DNA of 64,000 nucleotides from an uncultured Pseudomonadales bacterium (lineage in GTDB: Bacteria; Pseudomonadota; Gammaproteobacteria; Pseudomonadales; Azotimanducaceae), in assembly GCA_958295875.1 (NCBI GenBank), contig OY282379.1, positions 2,757,046 through 2,821,045 of the forward strand, in the 5' to 3' direction. Position 1 is the first letter of the stretch; every line of letters starts with the position of its first letter. This document shows, one piece after another, positions 18,474 through 28,290 of the stretch. A program made the translations under genes and the position numbers. Below the pieces are notes generated by a model that ran no database searches, was not told the origin of the DNA, and saw only the letters and a list, made by a program, of their open reading frames with translations.

Positions 18474-20182
18474 GCGTCCGCTTCGAGGCGCTGGCGCCGA
18501 TTCTCGAGGAGCCATTCGACGCCCCCGCAGCGCTTCCCGCGGCGGAAGGTGAGGCGCAGCCCTACGAGCGCGCGTTGGCCGAAGCCGAAGCGCTGAAGGA
18601 GCGCCCGGCGAAGGCCGGCGGCTTCCGCAACATCTCGCGCCAGCACCAAAAGAACCGGATGACGGTGTGGGAGCGCATCGACGTGTTGGCGGACGCGCCG
18701 CCCATGACGCTGTTCCAGAACTGGGGCCCGGCGCTGGATGGCGCCTCCCTCGTCACCGCCATCATCAAGGTGGGGGGGCGCGACATCGCCGTCTATGGGC
18801 ACGACTTCACGGTGCGCGCCGGCTCCATGGACGCCACCAATGGCAAGAAGCTGGCGTCGCTCTACCAACTGGCGGCGAAACAAGGCATCCCGCTCATCGG
18901 CCTGAACGACAGCGCCGGCGCCTTCGTGCCGGCCGGCGTGGGCGGGCTGGATGGCTACGCGGAAGCGTTCACCGCGCTCAGAAAGGTGAGCGGCATCGTG
19001 CCGAGCATCATGTGCATGTTCGGCTTCAACGCCGGCGGCGGTGCCTACCTGCCACGCCAGGGCAGCTTCGTCATTCAGCCGAACGACACCTTCTTCGGCC
19101 TCACCGGCGTGGGGGTGGTGCGCGAAGTGCTGGGCGAGGACGTGACGCCGGACGAACTCGGCGGCCCCAGCGTACACGGCGCCTCCGGCGTGGCGGATTT
19201 CACCGTGGAAGACGAGGTGGACGCGCTGCTCTTGGTGCGCCGCCTGCTCACCTACTTGCCGGACAACAACACCAGCGGCGCCCCGTTCGTCGCCACCAGC
19301 GATCCGGTCACCCGCGACACCGAGAACCTGGACGTGCTGTTCCGCGCCACGTTCAACTCGCCATCCGGCTTCAACACCCCGTTCGACATCCGCCTCATCA
19401 TCCAAGAGGTGTGCGACCACGGCGATTTCCTTGAGGTGCAGCCGCGGCGGGCGCGCAGCACCGTCACGGCGTTCGGCCGGCTCGGTGGCCATGTGGTGGG
19501 CTTCGTTGCCAACAACAGCGCGTTCTCCACCGGCTTCATCGATGTGGACGCGGCGTACAAGAACGCCCGCTTCATCCGCTTCTGCAACCTCTACAACATC
19601 CCGGTGGTGTTCATGGAAGACACCACTGGCTTCCTGCCCGGCACCGAGCAGGAGCGGCGCGGCGTGGTGCAGGCGGGCCGCGCCATGCTCGACGCCATCG
19701 TCGATCTGCGCACGCCGCGCATCCTCGTGCTCGTGCGCAACGCCTTCGGCGGCGCCTACGCATCGTTCAACAACTACGCCACCGGGGCGGACTTCGTGTT
19801 CGCGTTGCCGACCACCCGCGTCGCCGTGATGGGGCCGGCGGGGCGCGAGTTCGTCTACAAGGAAGAGCTGGCCAAGCTCACCGCGGAACGCCGCCGCCGG
19901 TTTCGGGCAGCGCTCGAAGCGCACAGCGCCGGTGCGGAGGAAGCGGAGGCGCGCCGCGCCGCCGAGCGGGATGCGGCGCGCTGGTTCGCCGCGGAAGACG
20001 CCAAGTTGGTGGCGCGCTACGAGGCGGAGATCATGAACCCGCGCGAGGCGCTTTCCTTGGGTTCCATTTCCGAGATCGTCATGCCGCGCAACCTGCGGCG
20101 GCTGTTGGCCGACGCCATCGGCCTCTGCATGCGCCACTATCAACCCAGCCCAATGGCGGCGCCGCAACGTGAGTTCCACTGA
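18470..20182 (+). CDS. acyl-CoA carboxylase, carboxyltransferase (beta) subunit
   Basis: The 570-residue protein is a biotin-dependent carboxyltransferase of the PCC/MCC type. It has [20 protein letters not shown] (N-domain), the segment [13 protein letters not shown] and the C-domain oxyanion stretch [20 protein letters not shown] charged helical insertion, [20 protein letters not shown], lies near the C-terminus. It starts with TTG overlapping the epimerase stop (TTGA) and ends in TGATG overlap with the biotin carboxylase gene, so the three genes are translationally coupled. Given these neighbours, propionyl-CoA is the likely substrate. Confidence 0.9.
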   Translation: MSVRFEALAPILEEPFDAPAALPAAEGEAQPYERALAEAEALKERPAKAGGFRNISRQHQKNRMTVWERIDVLADAPPMTLFQNWGPALDGASLVTAIIKVGGRDIAVYGHDFTVRAGSMDATNGKKLASLYQLAAKQGIPLIGLNDSAGAFVPAGVGGLDGYAEAFTALRKVSGIVPSIMCMFGFNAGGGAYLPRQGSFVIQPNDTFFGLTGVGVVREVLGEDVTPDELGGPSVHGASGVADFTVEDEVDALLLVRRLLTYLPDNNTSGAPFVATSDPVTRDTENLDVLFRATFNSPSGFNTPFDIRLIIQEVCDHGDFLEVQPRRARSTVTAFGRLGGHVVGFVANNSAFSTGFIDVDAAYKNARFIRFCNLYNIPVVFMEDTTGFLPGTEQERRGVVQAGRAMLDAIVDLRTPRILVLVRNAFGGAYASFNNYATGADFVFALPTTRVAVMGPAGREFVYKEELAKLTAERRRRFRAALEAHSAGAEEAEARRAAERDAARWFAAEDAKLVARYEAEIMNPREALSLGSISEIVMPRNLRRLLADAIGLCMRHYQPSPMAAPQREFH

Positions 20183-23055
20183 TGGCTGAAGCGGGGCAGG
20201 GCGCCGCGCCAGCGCCGGCTGGCCAGGCGAGCGTGCATCGAGACCGGCGCTGTTCTGTGAGCGCATCGGCGTGGGTGCGCGGCTTCGCCTGCGAGGACTT
20301 GAAGCCCCTCATCATCTGCCGCGGCCCGGTGCGCAAAGAAGCGATGGACGTGTTCGAGCAGATGGGCATCACCGGCTACGGCATCCTGCTTTCAGACAAA
20401 GACTGCGTGGTGCATACCAACGCGGTGGCGCCGGAACTGCGCGCCATGCGCGACCGCGCCCAAGTGCATCGCGTGGCGGACTACACCGGCGCAGACGCCG
20501 CGGAACGCGAGGCGCGCATCGCGGAGATCATCGGCATCGCCGAAGCCCACGGCTACGACTCGATCTTTGCCGGCTACGGTTTCATGGCAGAGGAAGAAGC
20601 CCTCGTCGGCGCCTTGGAGCAGGCCGGCCTCGCGTTCATCGGGCCGGGCGCGGCCACCGTTCGCGCGGCCGGGCGCAAGGACGTGGCGAAGCGCACGGCC
20701 CTTGCCGAATCCATCAGCGTGACGCCGGGCGTGGACAACGCGGCTGCGCTGGCGTTGTTGGCGAAGGTGGATGGTGCCGCCGGCTTGGCGGCCCTCGCCG
20801 CCGCGCACGACCTGCCGGCGCCCCCCGCAGGCGATGTCGCGCTCGCTGCGGACGCGCTGCTCGACGCTGGCTACAAGCGCGGCGTGGATTTGGTCGATGC
20901 GGACGACATCCTCGCCGCGGTGCGGCGCGAAGTGGCGCAACTGCTCAACCGCTACCCAGACCGGCGCCTGCGGTTGAAGGCTGTCGGCGGTGGCGGCGGC
21001 AAGGGGCAGCGCGTATTGGCGCCCGCCTCGACGTTTCCCGGCGGTGAGCTTGCCGAGCGCATCGGCGCGGTGGCGGAGGATGCTGCCGTGCGCGCTCGGG
21101 AGATCTGGTCTGAAGTGAAGGCCATGCAGCCGGGCGCCAACAAGAACGTGCTTATCGAACTGAACGTGGATGCCAACCGCCACCAAGAAGTGCAGGTGCT
21201 CGGCAACGGCGACTGGTGCATCGCCTTGGGGCTGCGCGATTGCTCGGCGCAGATGCATGAGCAAAAGCTGGTGGAAACCTCCGTCACCGAGGAATCCCTG
21301 CGCCGCGAAATCGCCGCTTGCCGCGAGGCAGGCCAAGAGGACACCGCGGAGGCGCTTGAGACAGACCTCGACATTTTGCTGGAAATGGAGGACGAGGCGG
21401 CCCGCTTTGGCAAAGCGGTTGGGTTGGATTCCGTCTCCACCTTCGAGTGCATCGTGGACGGCGCGGATCACTACTTCATGGAGATGAACACACGCATCCA
21501 AGTGGAGCATCGCGTCACGGAGCTCTGCTACGCGCTGGAGTTCACCAATCCGGATGACCCCGCCGACACCCTGCGGGTGGACTCCCTCATCGAGGCCATG
21601 ACGCTCATCGCCCGCCACGGCGCCAAGCTGCCGCGTCCGCGCCGCGCGCCGCGCCATGCGGACGCCATTGAGGTGCGGCTGAACGCCACCGATGCGGCGC
21701 TGCGGCCCGCCGCCGGCGGTTCCATCGAGGCCTGGTCGAACGCCTTGGCCGGTGAAATCCGCGACGATCAGGGCATTTGCGCCCACAATCCGGACACAGA
21801 CCTGTTCGTGCCGTACTACTTGGCCGGCGCTTACGACAGCAACATCGCGTTGTTGCTCACCACCGGCGACACCCGTGCGGTGGCCTTCGACGAAATGCTG
21901 GAGGTGTTGCGTCGCTCGCGCATCAAGGGGCGCGACCTCGAAACCAACTTGGATTTCCACTATGGCCTGTTGAACTGGCTTGCGGCCCAGCATCCGCGCG
22001 CCAAGATTGAAACGCGCTTCGTGCAGGCTTGGCTTGCCGCGGTGGCGCGGCTGCACGCGAGCGCACAAGACATCGACCTCGATGCCGCCTTCAGCCAAGC
22101 CGGACGCGCGCCGGCCGAGGATGGCGCCGTGGCGGCCGCCTATGCCCGCGCGTTGGCGTTGAAATCCACGCTGGTGCTGCGCCCGCTGCGGCTGCTGTTC
22201 CAGCGTCCCCATGCGTTGGCCGGCTGGGCCGCCGCCTCCGAGCGCCACTTCGACTCCGCCGATGGCGAGGTGCGTTGGCGCTCCAATCCCTTCGAGGTGC
22301 TTGCCGAGCTGTACCGCTTTCTGGACATGGACCGACGCGAAGGCCCGGCCGCCGAGGCGATCTGGAGCCACGATCGGGAACTTCTTGAACGCGCCTTGGG
22401 GTTCCACGCCCGGCTGGCTGCGGGCTTGAGCGCCAAGACTTTTGGCGACTTGCATCGGCTGCTGCGCGGGCCGGAGTGCCCGGTCGGAGCGCCACAGGCG
22501 TTTGCCGCGGACTGGGATGCGCTGCGCGCGAGCCACGCCGGTTTTCTGCACGGCCTGCAGTTGCTGGCGCTGCCGCGCGAACTGGGGCGCGAGGCTGGCT
22601 TGCAGCGGCTGCGCGTGCGGGCGGACCTCACGGTCGAGGTGCCGCAAGACCTGTACGGCGATGAGGTGTTCACAGCGGCGCGGCGGACGCTGGCGCCGGC
22701 GCCGGTGGCGGCAGAGAACGAGATCGTGGCGGAGCTCGGCGGCATGTTCTATCCCCGCGAAGCGCCGGGCATGGCGCGCTTTCTAGAGGTCGGCGCCCAC
22801 TTCGATGTGGGCGACACCCTGTATGTCATCGAGGTGATGAAGATGTTCACCAAGGTGACAGCCACCTTCGCCGGCACGGTGGACGAGTGCGTGCTTGGCG
22901 AGGCCGAGGGCGTGGTGGTGCGGCCCGGGGACATACTGTTTCGGGTGACGCCGGACGAGCCGCCGCAGGCGGTGGATGCGGCCAAGGCGCGGCAACGGCG
23001 CATCGACCACACGCGGCGAATGGCGGATCGTTGCATGGCGTGGAACTTCGCGTAA
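20182..23055 (+). CDS. biotin carboxylase / BCCP (alpha) subunit of acyl-CoA carboxylase, divergent
   Basis: This 957-residue protein has an N-terminal biotin carboxylase with FIGPGAATVRAAGRKDVAKR, the ATP-grasp glycine loop AVGGGGGKGQRV and EMNTRIQVEHRVTE. A C-terminal biotinyl domain carries K887 in EVMKM (usual form EAMKM). Two features differ from ordinary PCC/MCC alpha subunits (about 660 residues). About 75 extra residues lie between the DVAKR segment and the glycine loop. About 300 residues of unassigned helical sequence lie before the biotin domain. It closes the epimerase-carboxylase operon and presumably carboxylates biotin for propionyl-CoA. Confidence 0.85.
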   Translation: MAEAGQGAAPAPAGQASVHRDRRCSVSASAWVRGFACEDLKPLIICRGPVRKEAMDVFEQMGITGYGILLSDKDCVVHTNAVAPELRAMRDRAQVHRVADYTGADAAEREARIAEIIGIAEAHGYDSIFAGYGFMAEEEALVGALEQAGLAFIGPGAATVRAAGRKDVAKRTALAESISVTPGVDNAAALALLAKVDGAAGLAALAAAHDLPAPPAGDVALAADALLDAGYKRGVDLVDADDILAAVRREVAQLLNRYPDRRLRLKAVGGGGGKGQRVLAPASTFPGGELAERIGAVAEDAAVRAREIWSEVKAMQPGANKNVLIELNVDANRHQEVQVLGNGDWCIALGLRDCSAQMHEQKLVETSVTEESLRREIAACREAGQEDTAEALETDLDILLEMEDEAARFGKAVGLDSVSTFECIVDGADHYFMEMNTRIQVEHRVTELCYALEFTNPDDPADTLRVDSLIEAMTLIARHGAKLPRPRRAPRHADAIEVRLNATDAALRPAAGGSIEAWSNALAGEIRDDQGICAHNPDTDLFVPYYLAGAYDSNIALLLTTGDTRAVAFDEMLEVLRRSRIKGRDLETNLDFHYGLLNWLAAQHPRAKIETRFVQAWLAAVARLHASAQDIDLDAAFSQAGRAPAEDGAVAAAYARALALKSTLVLRPLRLLFQRPHALAGWAAASERHFDSADGEVRWRSNPFEVLAELYRFLDMDRREGPAAEAIWSHDRELLERALGFHARLAAGLSAKTFGDLHRLLRGPECPVGAPQAFAADWDALRASHAGFLHGLQLLALPRELGREAGLQRLRVRADLTVEVPQDLYGDEVFTAARRTLAPAPVAAENEIVAELGGMFYPREAPGMARFLEVGAHFDVGDTLYVIEVMKMFTKVTATFAGTVDECVLGEAEGVVVRPGDILFRVTPDEPPQAVDAAKARQRRIDHTRRMADRCMAWNFA

Positions 23056-23175
23056 GAGCGCCCGCCGTGCCGGTCGTCCGCGCATGTCTTGGCACCGGCG
23101 GCGGATGTCCCACTCGGTTGGGGTTGCGCCACGCAGCGCGTATCATTCCGCTTCGCAAATGGGGAGGAAGCGTTG

Positions 23176-23538
23176 ATGAGAGGAGTTGTGGCGTGGGCGC
23201 TCGGCGCTTTGCTGGCGTGCTGCCAATTGGCATGGGGCGCGGAGGACTTCGACAACGCCTTGGCCCTGCAGTTCAGCCGCATCGCCTTGACGCCGGCGCA
23301 GACGGAGCCATTCCGTGAAGCGCTGGAGGGCTACTACGACGATCGCCGCGGCATGTTCCGCCGCCTCGAGCGACGCGGGGGCGACACGGAAGTGCGTGCG
23401 GCGCGCGAGCTGCGTCTCATCGCGTCCCGCACCTCCGAATCCTTATCTGCGGTGCTGATGGCGGAGCAACTGCCCCATGTGGAGCGCTACTTGGAGTTGC
23501 TGAACGAGCGCTTCATGGCGCAAAACCGGCTGCAGTGA
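23176..23538 (+). CDS. small exported helical protein, unknown
   Basis: The 120-residue protein has a clear signal peptide, MRGVVAWALGALLACCQLAWG, probably cut after WGA or nearby. A mature, charged, helical domain without cysteine follows (EALEGYYDDRRGMFRRLER and ELRLIASRTSESLSAVL). Start ATG 23176 is set by GGGGAGGAAG 5 nt upstream. It resembles small periplasmic Spy/CpxP-sized proteins in build but I see no LTxxQ pair beyond TPAQTEPF. No function is assigned. It lies 24 bp before the ExoIII gene. Confidence 0.75.
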   Translation: MRGVVAWALGALLACCQLAWGAEDFDNALALQFSRIALTPAQTEPFREALEGYYDDRRGMFRRLERRGGDTEVRAARELRLIASRTSESLSAVLMAEQLPHVERYLELLNERFMAQNRLQ

Positions 23539-23562
23539 CGGTGCCGGCGCGAGTCCGCCGCC

Positions 23563-24345
23563 ATGCGCATCGCCACTTGGAACGTCAACAGCCTGCGCGC
23601 CCGGTTGGACTTCGTGTTGATGTGGCTGGAAGCCCGCCAGCCGGATGTGGTGGGTTTGCAGGAGCTGAAGGCGACCGATGAGGAGTTTCCGCGCACGGCG
23701 TTCCAAGATTTGGGCTATGAGGTGGCCTTGCATGGCCAGAAGGGCTGGAATGGCGTTGCCATCCTGAGCCGGCTGCCCGTGGAACAGGTGCGGCGGGGGC
23801 TGCCGGGGCAGGAATCATTCGGTGCCCGGCTGATTGGCGCGCGCATCGCCGGCCTCGCCTTCTTCACCGCCTATTGCCCGAACGGGAAGGAACTCACCCA
23901 CCCAGACTTCGAGCGCAAACTTGGCTGGTTCGACGACTTGGCGGCGTTCTGGCGCGACGCCGATGCCGGCGAAGCCGCGGTGCTGTGTGGAGACTTCAAC
24001 ATCGTGCCGGCTCCCGTCGATAGCTGGCGCGGCGCCGCTGCCGATGGCCGCCTCTTCCACACGCCGGACGAACGCCGTCGCTTTCAGGCGCTGCTCGAGC
24101 TTGGTCTTGTGGACCTGTACCGCGATCGCCGCGGCGACGAGCAAGCGTTCAGTTGGTGGGATTACCGCGGCGGCGCCTTTCATCGCGGCCAAGGCTTGCG
24201 CATCGACATGCTGCTTGGCACGCCGCGTGTCGCCGAGCGCGTGACCGATGTGCGGATTGACCGAGATTTCCGCAAGAAACGGAGTGGGCTGACCGCCTCA
24301 GACCATGCCCCCGTGTATGCGGATTTGGATTTGGACGACGGCTAG
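23563..24345 (+). CDS. xthA: exodeoxyribonuclease III (XthA family)
   Basis: The 260-residue protein is of the EEP fold: MRIATWNVNSLRARL (metal-binding N7 region), VVGLQELKATDEEFP (catalytic Glu), LCGDFNIVPAPVDSW (D-x-N pair) and GLTASDHAPVYADL (catalytic Asp-His). Class II AP endonucleases of this group repair abasic sites and 3' blocks using Mg2+. All catalytic positions appear intact and length is normal. Paralogues exist in many genomes, so the symbol denotes the family. Confidence 0.93.
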   Translation: MRIATWNVNSLRARLDFVLMWLEARQPDVVGLQELKATDEEFPRTAFQDLGYEVALHGQKGWNGVAILSRLPVEQVRRGLPGQESFGARLIGARIAGLAFFTAYCPNGKELTHPDFERKLGWFDDLAAFWRDADAGEAAVLCGDFNIVPAPVDSWRGAAADGRLFHTPDERRRFQALLELGLVDLYRDRRGDEQAFSWWDYRGGAFHRGQGLRIDMLLGTPRVAERVTDVRIDRDFRKKRSGLTASDHAPVYADLDLDDG

Positions 24346-24450
24346 TGTGGCGGTGGCGCCAAGGCCGGGTTGGGGCAGCGGTTCGAGGTAGCGCCGGCAA
24401 GTGCTGAGGGGCGCGACGCGGTGCCGGCCCGGCAGATGCCAGCCGCCGAG

Positions 24451-25554
24451 TCAGCCCGCGGCGCCGGCCCGGCTCGGCAACGCCACCGTGATGCGGCTCA
24501 ATGCGGTGACCAGCCCGGCTTGATTCTCGTTCCGCACGTCCAGCTCCACCAGCCGCTCGCCGTTCTCGACGTACTTCTTCGCCACCTTGCCGAAGATGGT
24601 GTTGGTGTCGCCGACGACGTTCGGATGCCGCACCTTGGTGCTCATTTTCTTCAACGTGCCGGCGTCACCCATCCAGTCCGTCGCCATTTGGCCAAGCCAG
24701 CACACCCGCTGCGGCCCCCAGTCGAACTGGCCGGGCATGTTGCGGCGTTTCGCTGCGTGTTCCTTGTCGTAGCGGCCACCGCCGCCGAGATCCTTCGAGT
24801 CTTCCGCTTCGAGGGCGGCGCGCGGAACGCGGCCAGTGCCGACCACGCCATGCGTGAACAAGAACAACTCAGTCACCGTGTAGGTGCCCTTGTCCAGCAC
24901 CGGCAGTTCTTCGCCCTCGGCCACATCCTCCCAATGCCGGGTGTCTGCGCCGCGGCGCGTGCGCTCAAACACCAAGGCATCCGGCGCCTGCTCCACCGCT
25001 TGGGTTTTCTTCTCGCGGTCGTACGGAATCGTGCCCCGCTCGCGCAGATTTGCGAAGCGCGCCATCAGCGTGCGTTTGGTGGCGACCAGCTCTTTGCGCT
25101 GGTTGTAGTACGAAACGCCCGCCGCGCAGATGCAGAAGGGGCCGATGCGGTCGCTATGCTTGCGCTCGACGTCCAGCACTTCTTCCTGCGCGGAAATCTT
25201 GTCCCCAAGCCAGATCGTGCGGTGCATGGTGAGCTCGCCGCCGGCGTAGTTCATGGGGAAATTGGCGGACGAGAGCCGCGCCGAGTCGATGGCGCCATTG
25301 ATGGCGGCCATGATGCCAAGGCTTGCTCCATACACAAATGTCGGCGGCGCCGTGAGCATCCCGAAACGGCTCTGCGCCGCGTAGGATTCGCTCCGATAGA
25401 GCGGGTTGTAGTCCCCGATGCCGTCGCCGAACCGCTGAATGTTGTCCACGCTCGCCTCGCGCGGACGCCCTCGCGCCGGCAAAGTGACGCCGACACCCTT
25501 GCGATATTCCTCCTCGAATTCGTCGAGGGTAGTGATCGGTCGCGTCTTGGCCAC
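24451..25554 (-). CDS. MaoC-family acyl dehydratase with FAS1-like dehydratase domain
   Basis: The 367-residue protein is a double hot-dog enzyme. The N-terminal half has RFGDGIGDYNPLYR, the MaoC D-x-N-P-x-Y/H hydratase motif; the C-terminal half begins around GTYTVTELFLFTHGVVG. Such proteins hydrate or dehydrate enoyl-CoA or related thioesters in beta-oxidation-like pathways. ATG 25554 is followed by AKTRPITTLDEFEEEY. The gene stands alone on the minus strand and is divergent from the phytanoyl-CoA dioxygenase-like gene. Confidence 0.8.
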   Translation of the reverse strand: MAKTRPITTLDEFEEEYRKGVGVTLPARGRPREASVDNIQRFGDGIGDYNPLYRSESYAAQSRFGMLTAPPTFVYGASLGIMAAINGAIDSARLSSANFPMNYAGGELTMHRTIWLGDKISAQEEVLDVERKHSDRIGPFCICAAGVSYYNQRKELVATKRTLMARFANLRERGTIPYDREKKTQAVEQAPDALVFERTRRGADTRHWEDVAEGEELPVLDKGTYTVTELFLFTHGVVGTGRVPRAALEAEDSKDLGGGGRYDKEHAAKRRNMPGQFDWGPQRVCWLGQMATDWMGDAGTLKKMSTKVRHPNVVGDTNTIFGKVAKKYVENGERLVELDVRNENQAGLVTALSRITVALPSRAGAAG

Positions 25555-25675
25555 TGCTCCTCCGTGCCATGCGTTCCTTCAGGCAGCGTAAAGCCGGCGG
25601 GTTGGGCTTGTCAAAAGCGGTGCAGCTTTGACCGCATCCCGGTCACAAGCGGAAGGTCACGGGGTGCCGTCCCGG

Positions 25676-25704
25676 TTGACGGCCAAGCGCGCTTGCGCTA
25701 TAGC
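25676..25704 (+). promoter_or_regulatory. sigma-70-type promoter of the PhyH-like gene
   Basis: TTGACG (25676-25681), a 17-bp spacer and TATAGC (25699-25704) stand 34 bp upstream of the start codon at 25739. Spacing and hexamers are close to consensus. Confidence 0.6.
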
Positions 25705-25738
25705 CCAACGCGAGTTTTCTTGCAAAGGGGGCAAGAGC

Positions 25739-26695
25739 ATGGCGGAAGCGACAGAATTTGACGTGGCGGCGGACGACAGCCCGTTGGCACCCCGCGGCCA
25801 CAGGGACTACGACGCGGAAATCCGCGACTTGGGCCTGAAGGAGTATTGCGATTTGGCGGACGAGCAGGGGTTTGCCGTCGTCCCGCCGGAGAAGGTTGCG
25901 CCGCCGGAGTTCATCGAGCGCTTGCGGAACACGGTCTTGCGCGTGGCGGAGGAACGCACCGGCCAGAAGTTCTCGTTGGAAGAGAATGGCAACCAGGGGC
26001 ACTACCGCACGGAACCCGCTATAGCGGGCCAGTTCCTGCTCTATTACCTTCTGTTCGAGGATCGCGTCTTTGAGGAGTGGTTGAACAACCGCACCATGCG
26101 GGCGCTGGTGAATCACTACATGCGCGGGGAAGGGCAGCTATCGTCGCTCACCTCCTTCGTGAAGTGGAACGGCGGAGACTACGGCGACACCTTGGGGCTG
26201 CACTCAGACACGCCACGCCCGGTGTCCGGCGAACTGCCCAAGGGCTGCAATGACGTGGTGAACTCGGCCCTTGCGCTCACGGACTACAGCAAGGAAGACG
26301 GCGCCATCGCCTTCGTGCCCGGCAGCCACAAGCTGTGCCGCTATCCGAAGCCCGGCGAGGGAGTGGAGCAAGCGGTGGCCGTGGAAGCGCCAGCCGGGTC
26401 GCTCATCTTCTTCAATGGCAATGTCTGGCACGGCGCCTTCCCGAAGAAAACGGATGGACTGCGGCTGAACCTCACCACCTATTGCTGCCATCAGCGGCTC
26501 AAAACGCAAGAGCAGTATCAGTGGTTCGTGCCGCGCGAAATGCTGGAGCGCAATCCGCCGGAGTTCGCGCGCTTCCTCGGCGCGGCGGACGCGATGGGTT
26601 GGCGCAAGCATGGCCCCGAGATCACCCGCTTCTCGAAGTGGAGCGATGAGACCCAGCCGGTGCCCGAGGAGATCTTGGAGTTGCATCCGGCATAA
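25739..26695 (+). CDS. phytanoyl-CoA dioxygenase (PhyH) family protein
   Basis: The 318-residue Fe(II)/2-oxoglutarate dioxygenase has an iron triad: H155 and D157 in LGLHSDTPR, and H231 in NVWHGAF. R242 in DGLRLNL likely binds 2-oxoglutarate. The FVPGSHKLCRYP segment is typical of PhyH. Members hydroxylate CoA thioesters or natural products; the substrate here is unknown. ATG 25739 is set by AAAGGGGGC upstream and by the promoter at 25676; a longer frame would start before the promoter. Confidence 0.85.
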   Translation: MAEATEFDVAADDSPLAPRGHRDYDAEIRDLGLKEYCDLADEQGFAVVPPEKVAPPEFIERLRNTVLRVAEERTGQKFSLEENGNQGHYRTEPAIAGQFLLYYLLFEDRVFEEWLNNRTMRALVNHYMRGEGQLSSLTSFVKWNGGDYGDTLGLHSDTPRPVSGELPKGCNDVVNSALALTDYSKEDGAIAFVPGSHKLCRYPKPGEGVEQAVAVEAPAGSLIFFNGNVWHGAFPKKTDGLRLNLTTYCCHQRLKTQEQYQWFVPREMLERNPPEFARFLGAADAMGWRKHGPEITRFSKWSDETQPVPEEILELHPA

Positions 26696-26831
26696 GGGGC
26701 GGCGGTGGGCGGGCAGGTGGCCCCGGTACATCTCGCGCGCCGTGCCTAGCTCAAGGGGCGTGGGCCGGTGGTGGCAGCGCCCCGGACGAGCGGCCTAGAT
26801 GGCTGCGCTCGCTTTGGTTCGGCAAAACCTT

Positions 26832-28148
26832 TCAAGGTACAAGCCGGTTAAGCCAAGCCTCGTCTAGGTGTGGAGCACGGCGTCCGCTGCGCCGCTGCAT
26901 GGCGTCAAGGGCCGCGCCGCGCCCCCCTTGGGCCAAGAGCGCCGCGATGTGCGTATCGATGAACACGTCGCGCTGCGCGTGGCTGCCGCCGAGCCGTGGC
27001 AGTTCGTGCAGCCAAGCGGCGAGCCGCTCGGCAGCGCTGCCATGTTCGCCAGCGGCGTATGCAGCAATGGCGGCGCACAGTTGCGCGGCGGTGGCGAAAG
27101 CCTGCTGCTGGTCTTTGGCGGCCGCTTCCTCCAACTCGGCGATGAGCGCGGCGAGCGCGTCGGCTTGGGCTGGGCCGGACGTGGCCAAGATCAACGCGGC
27201 ATGGACGTTCGCGAACGGGATGCCGGCGGTGCGCCAGCGTTCGCCCAAGAACGCCGCCAAGGCGTCGAGTTCATTCCGCGGCAGTGGGTGCCGGTGCAGC
27301 GCGGTGCGCCATGCGAACGATGCGCCATCGATCATTGTGAACATGGGCAACGTCAGGGACACCGCCGGGCGGATGCCGTCTTGGTAGAGTGCGAGTGCCC
27401 GCTCCGGTGCCCCGAGTTGCAAGGCGAAGATGGCGCGGTGCCAGCAAAGGTGGCAGTGGAGCACCCCGCGACGGTCATAGTCTGGCAGCCAACGGGCAAG
27501 AAACGCATCGCCGGCTTCCGCTTCGCCTTGTTCGTAGTAACCGTGGGCGCGCCCATGCGCCGCGTTGGCATTGCGTGGCCGAATGGACAAAGAGCGCTCC
27601 AACAAGTCGATGCCTTGCTCGGCTTGTCCGGCCTCCACCAATGCCCAACCGAGGCTGGCATCGAACCACCAGTCCGCGTTGAAGTGCGGCGCTAAGCCCA
27701 CCAACAGGTCCCGTTGTTGTTGGTGATGATCGACGTCGCCGCTGAAGCCGAGCAGCCCGTAAACGCCGACGGCGAGCGACAGGGGCAGCGCGTCGCGGGG
27801 GTGCTCCCGCAAGTGTTCGCGCAGCATGGCCATGGCGGCGACGCTCGCGCCCTCGGTGGCGAGGGCCACGATCTCGGCGTGGGCGCGTTCACGCGCCGAT
27901 GCGCCGGCAGTGAGCCGCCAGGCGCGTTGCGCTGCCGCGATGCTGTCGCGGGTGCGGCCATCCTGGGCGAGGGCGCGGGCGTGAATGCAGTGGGCGAGGC
28001 CGAAGCCCGGGTCCAGCGCCACCGCGGCCGCGCTGCGCTCGAGGACATCTTCATCCGCCGCGAACAGCGCATCCACCGCAGCCACATAGGCGTCCGCTGC
28101 CTGCGGCGACGCGGTGGCGATGGGTTGGTCGAAGCGGTCTCGGATCAT
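26832..28148 (-). CDS. tetratricopeptide-repeat protein (TTC38-like)
   Basis: The 438-residue, Ala- and Leu-rich helical protein has repeated TPR-like helices (for example LERSLSIRPRNANAAHGRAHGYYEQGEAEAG, given here as two helices). Its overall pattern resembles the eukaryote-like TTC38 family. It has no signal peptide and would act in the cytoplasm; its partner is unknown. Its first 18 codons fall inside direct repeat copy 1. The ATG overlaps a TGA in the same ATGA arrangement still seen upstream of copy 2. It was therefore once coupled to the small membrane gene now at 29478-29834. Confidence 0.75.
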   Translation of the reverse strand: MIRDRFDQPIATASPQAADAYVAAVDALFAADEDVLERSAAAVALDPGFGLAHCIHARALAQDGRTRDSIAAAQRAWRLTAGASARERAHAEIVALATEGASVAAMAMLREHLREHPRDALPLSLAVGVYGLLGFSGDVDHHQQQRDLLVGLAPHFNADWWFDASLGWALVEAGQAEQGIDLLERSLSIRPRNANAAHGRAHGYYEQGEAEAGDAFLARWLPDYDRRGVLHCHLCWHRAIFALQLGAPERALALYQDGIRPAVSLTLPMFTMIDGASFAWRTALHRHPLPRNELDALAAFLGERWRTAGIPFANVHAALILATSGPAQADALAALIAELEEAAAKDQQQAFATAAQLCAAIAAYAAGEHGSAAERLAAWLHELPRLGGSHAQRDVFIDTHIAALLAQGGRGAALDAMQRRSGRRAPHLDEAWLNRLVP

Positions 28149-28169
28149 GCCTTGGGCTGGCTATCGGCG
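28096..28169 (+). repeat. 74-bp direct repeat, copy 1
   Basis: This copy matches 29429-29502 at 72 of 74 positions by eye. It spans the 5' end of the TPR gene (ATG at 28148) plus 21 bp that once encoded the C-terminal residues of the upstream membrane gene (now an orphan tail, 28145-28169). It marks the left border of the PLD cassette. Confidence 0.9.
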
Positions 28170-28191
28170 TGCGGCGTGGCTCAATGACCAA

Positions 28192-28207
28192 GGAGCACTT
28201 GTGCTCC
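28192..28207. terminator. perfect hairpin inside the left border of the PLD cassette
   Basis: GGAGCAC and GTGCTCC form a 7-bp perfect inverted repeat around TT. It lies 84 bp beyond the stop of the minus-strand membrane gene and may end that transcript. No T-tract is present; it could instead be an element-end structure. Confidence 0.35.
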
Positions 28208-28290
28208 GCCTCGCACTACGTTTTTCCGAACAGTACTCCAAGAAAGACCGGAGCTTGGTAGGCGATGGACAATTGGCCACATGTATCCGC

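Noticed and set aside
20392..22647. 751-codon open frame antisense to the biotin carboxylase
   Set aside because: The sense strand has unmistakable ATP-grasp and biotin motifs; the antisense product has none.
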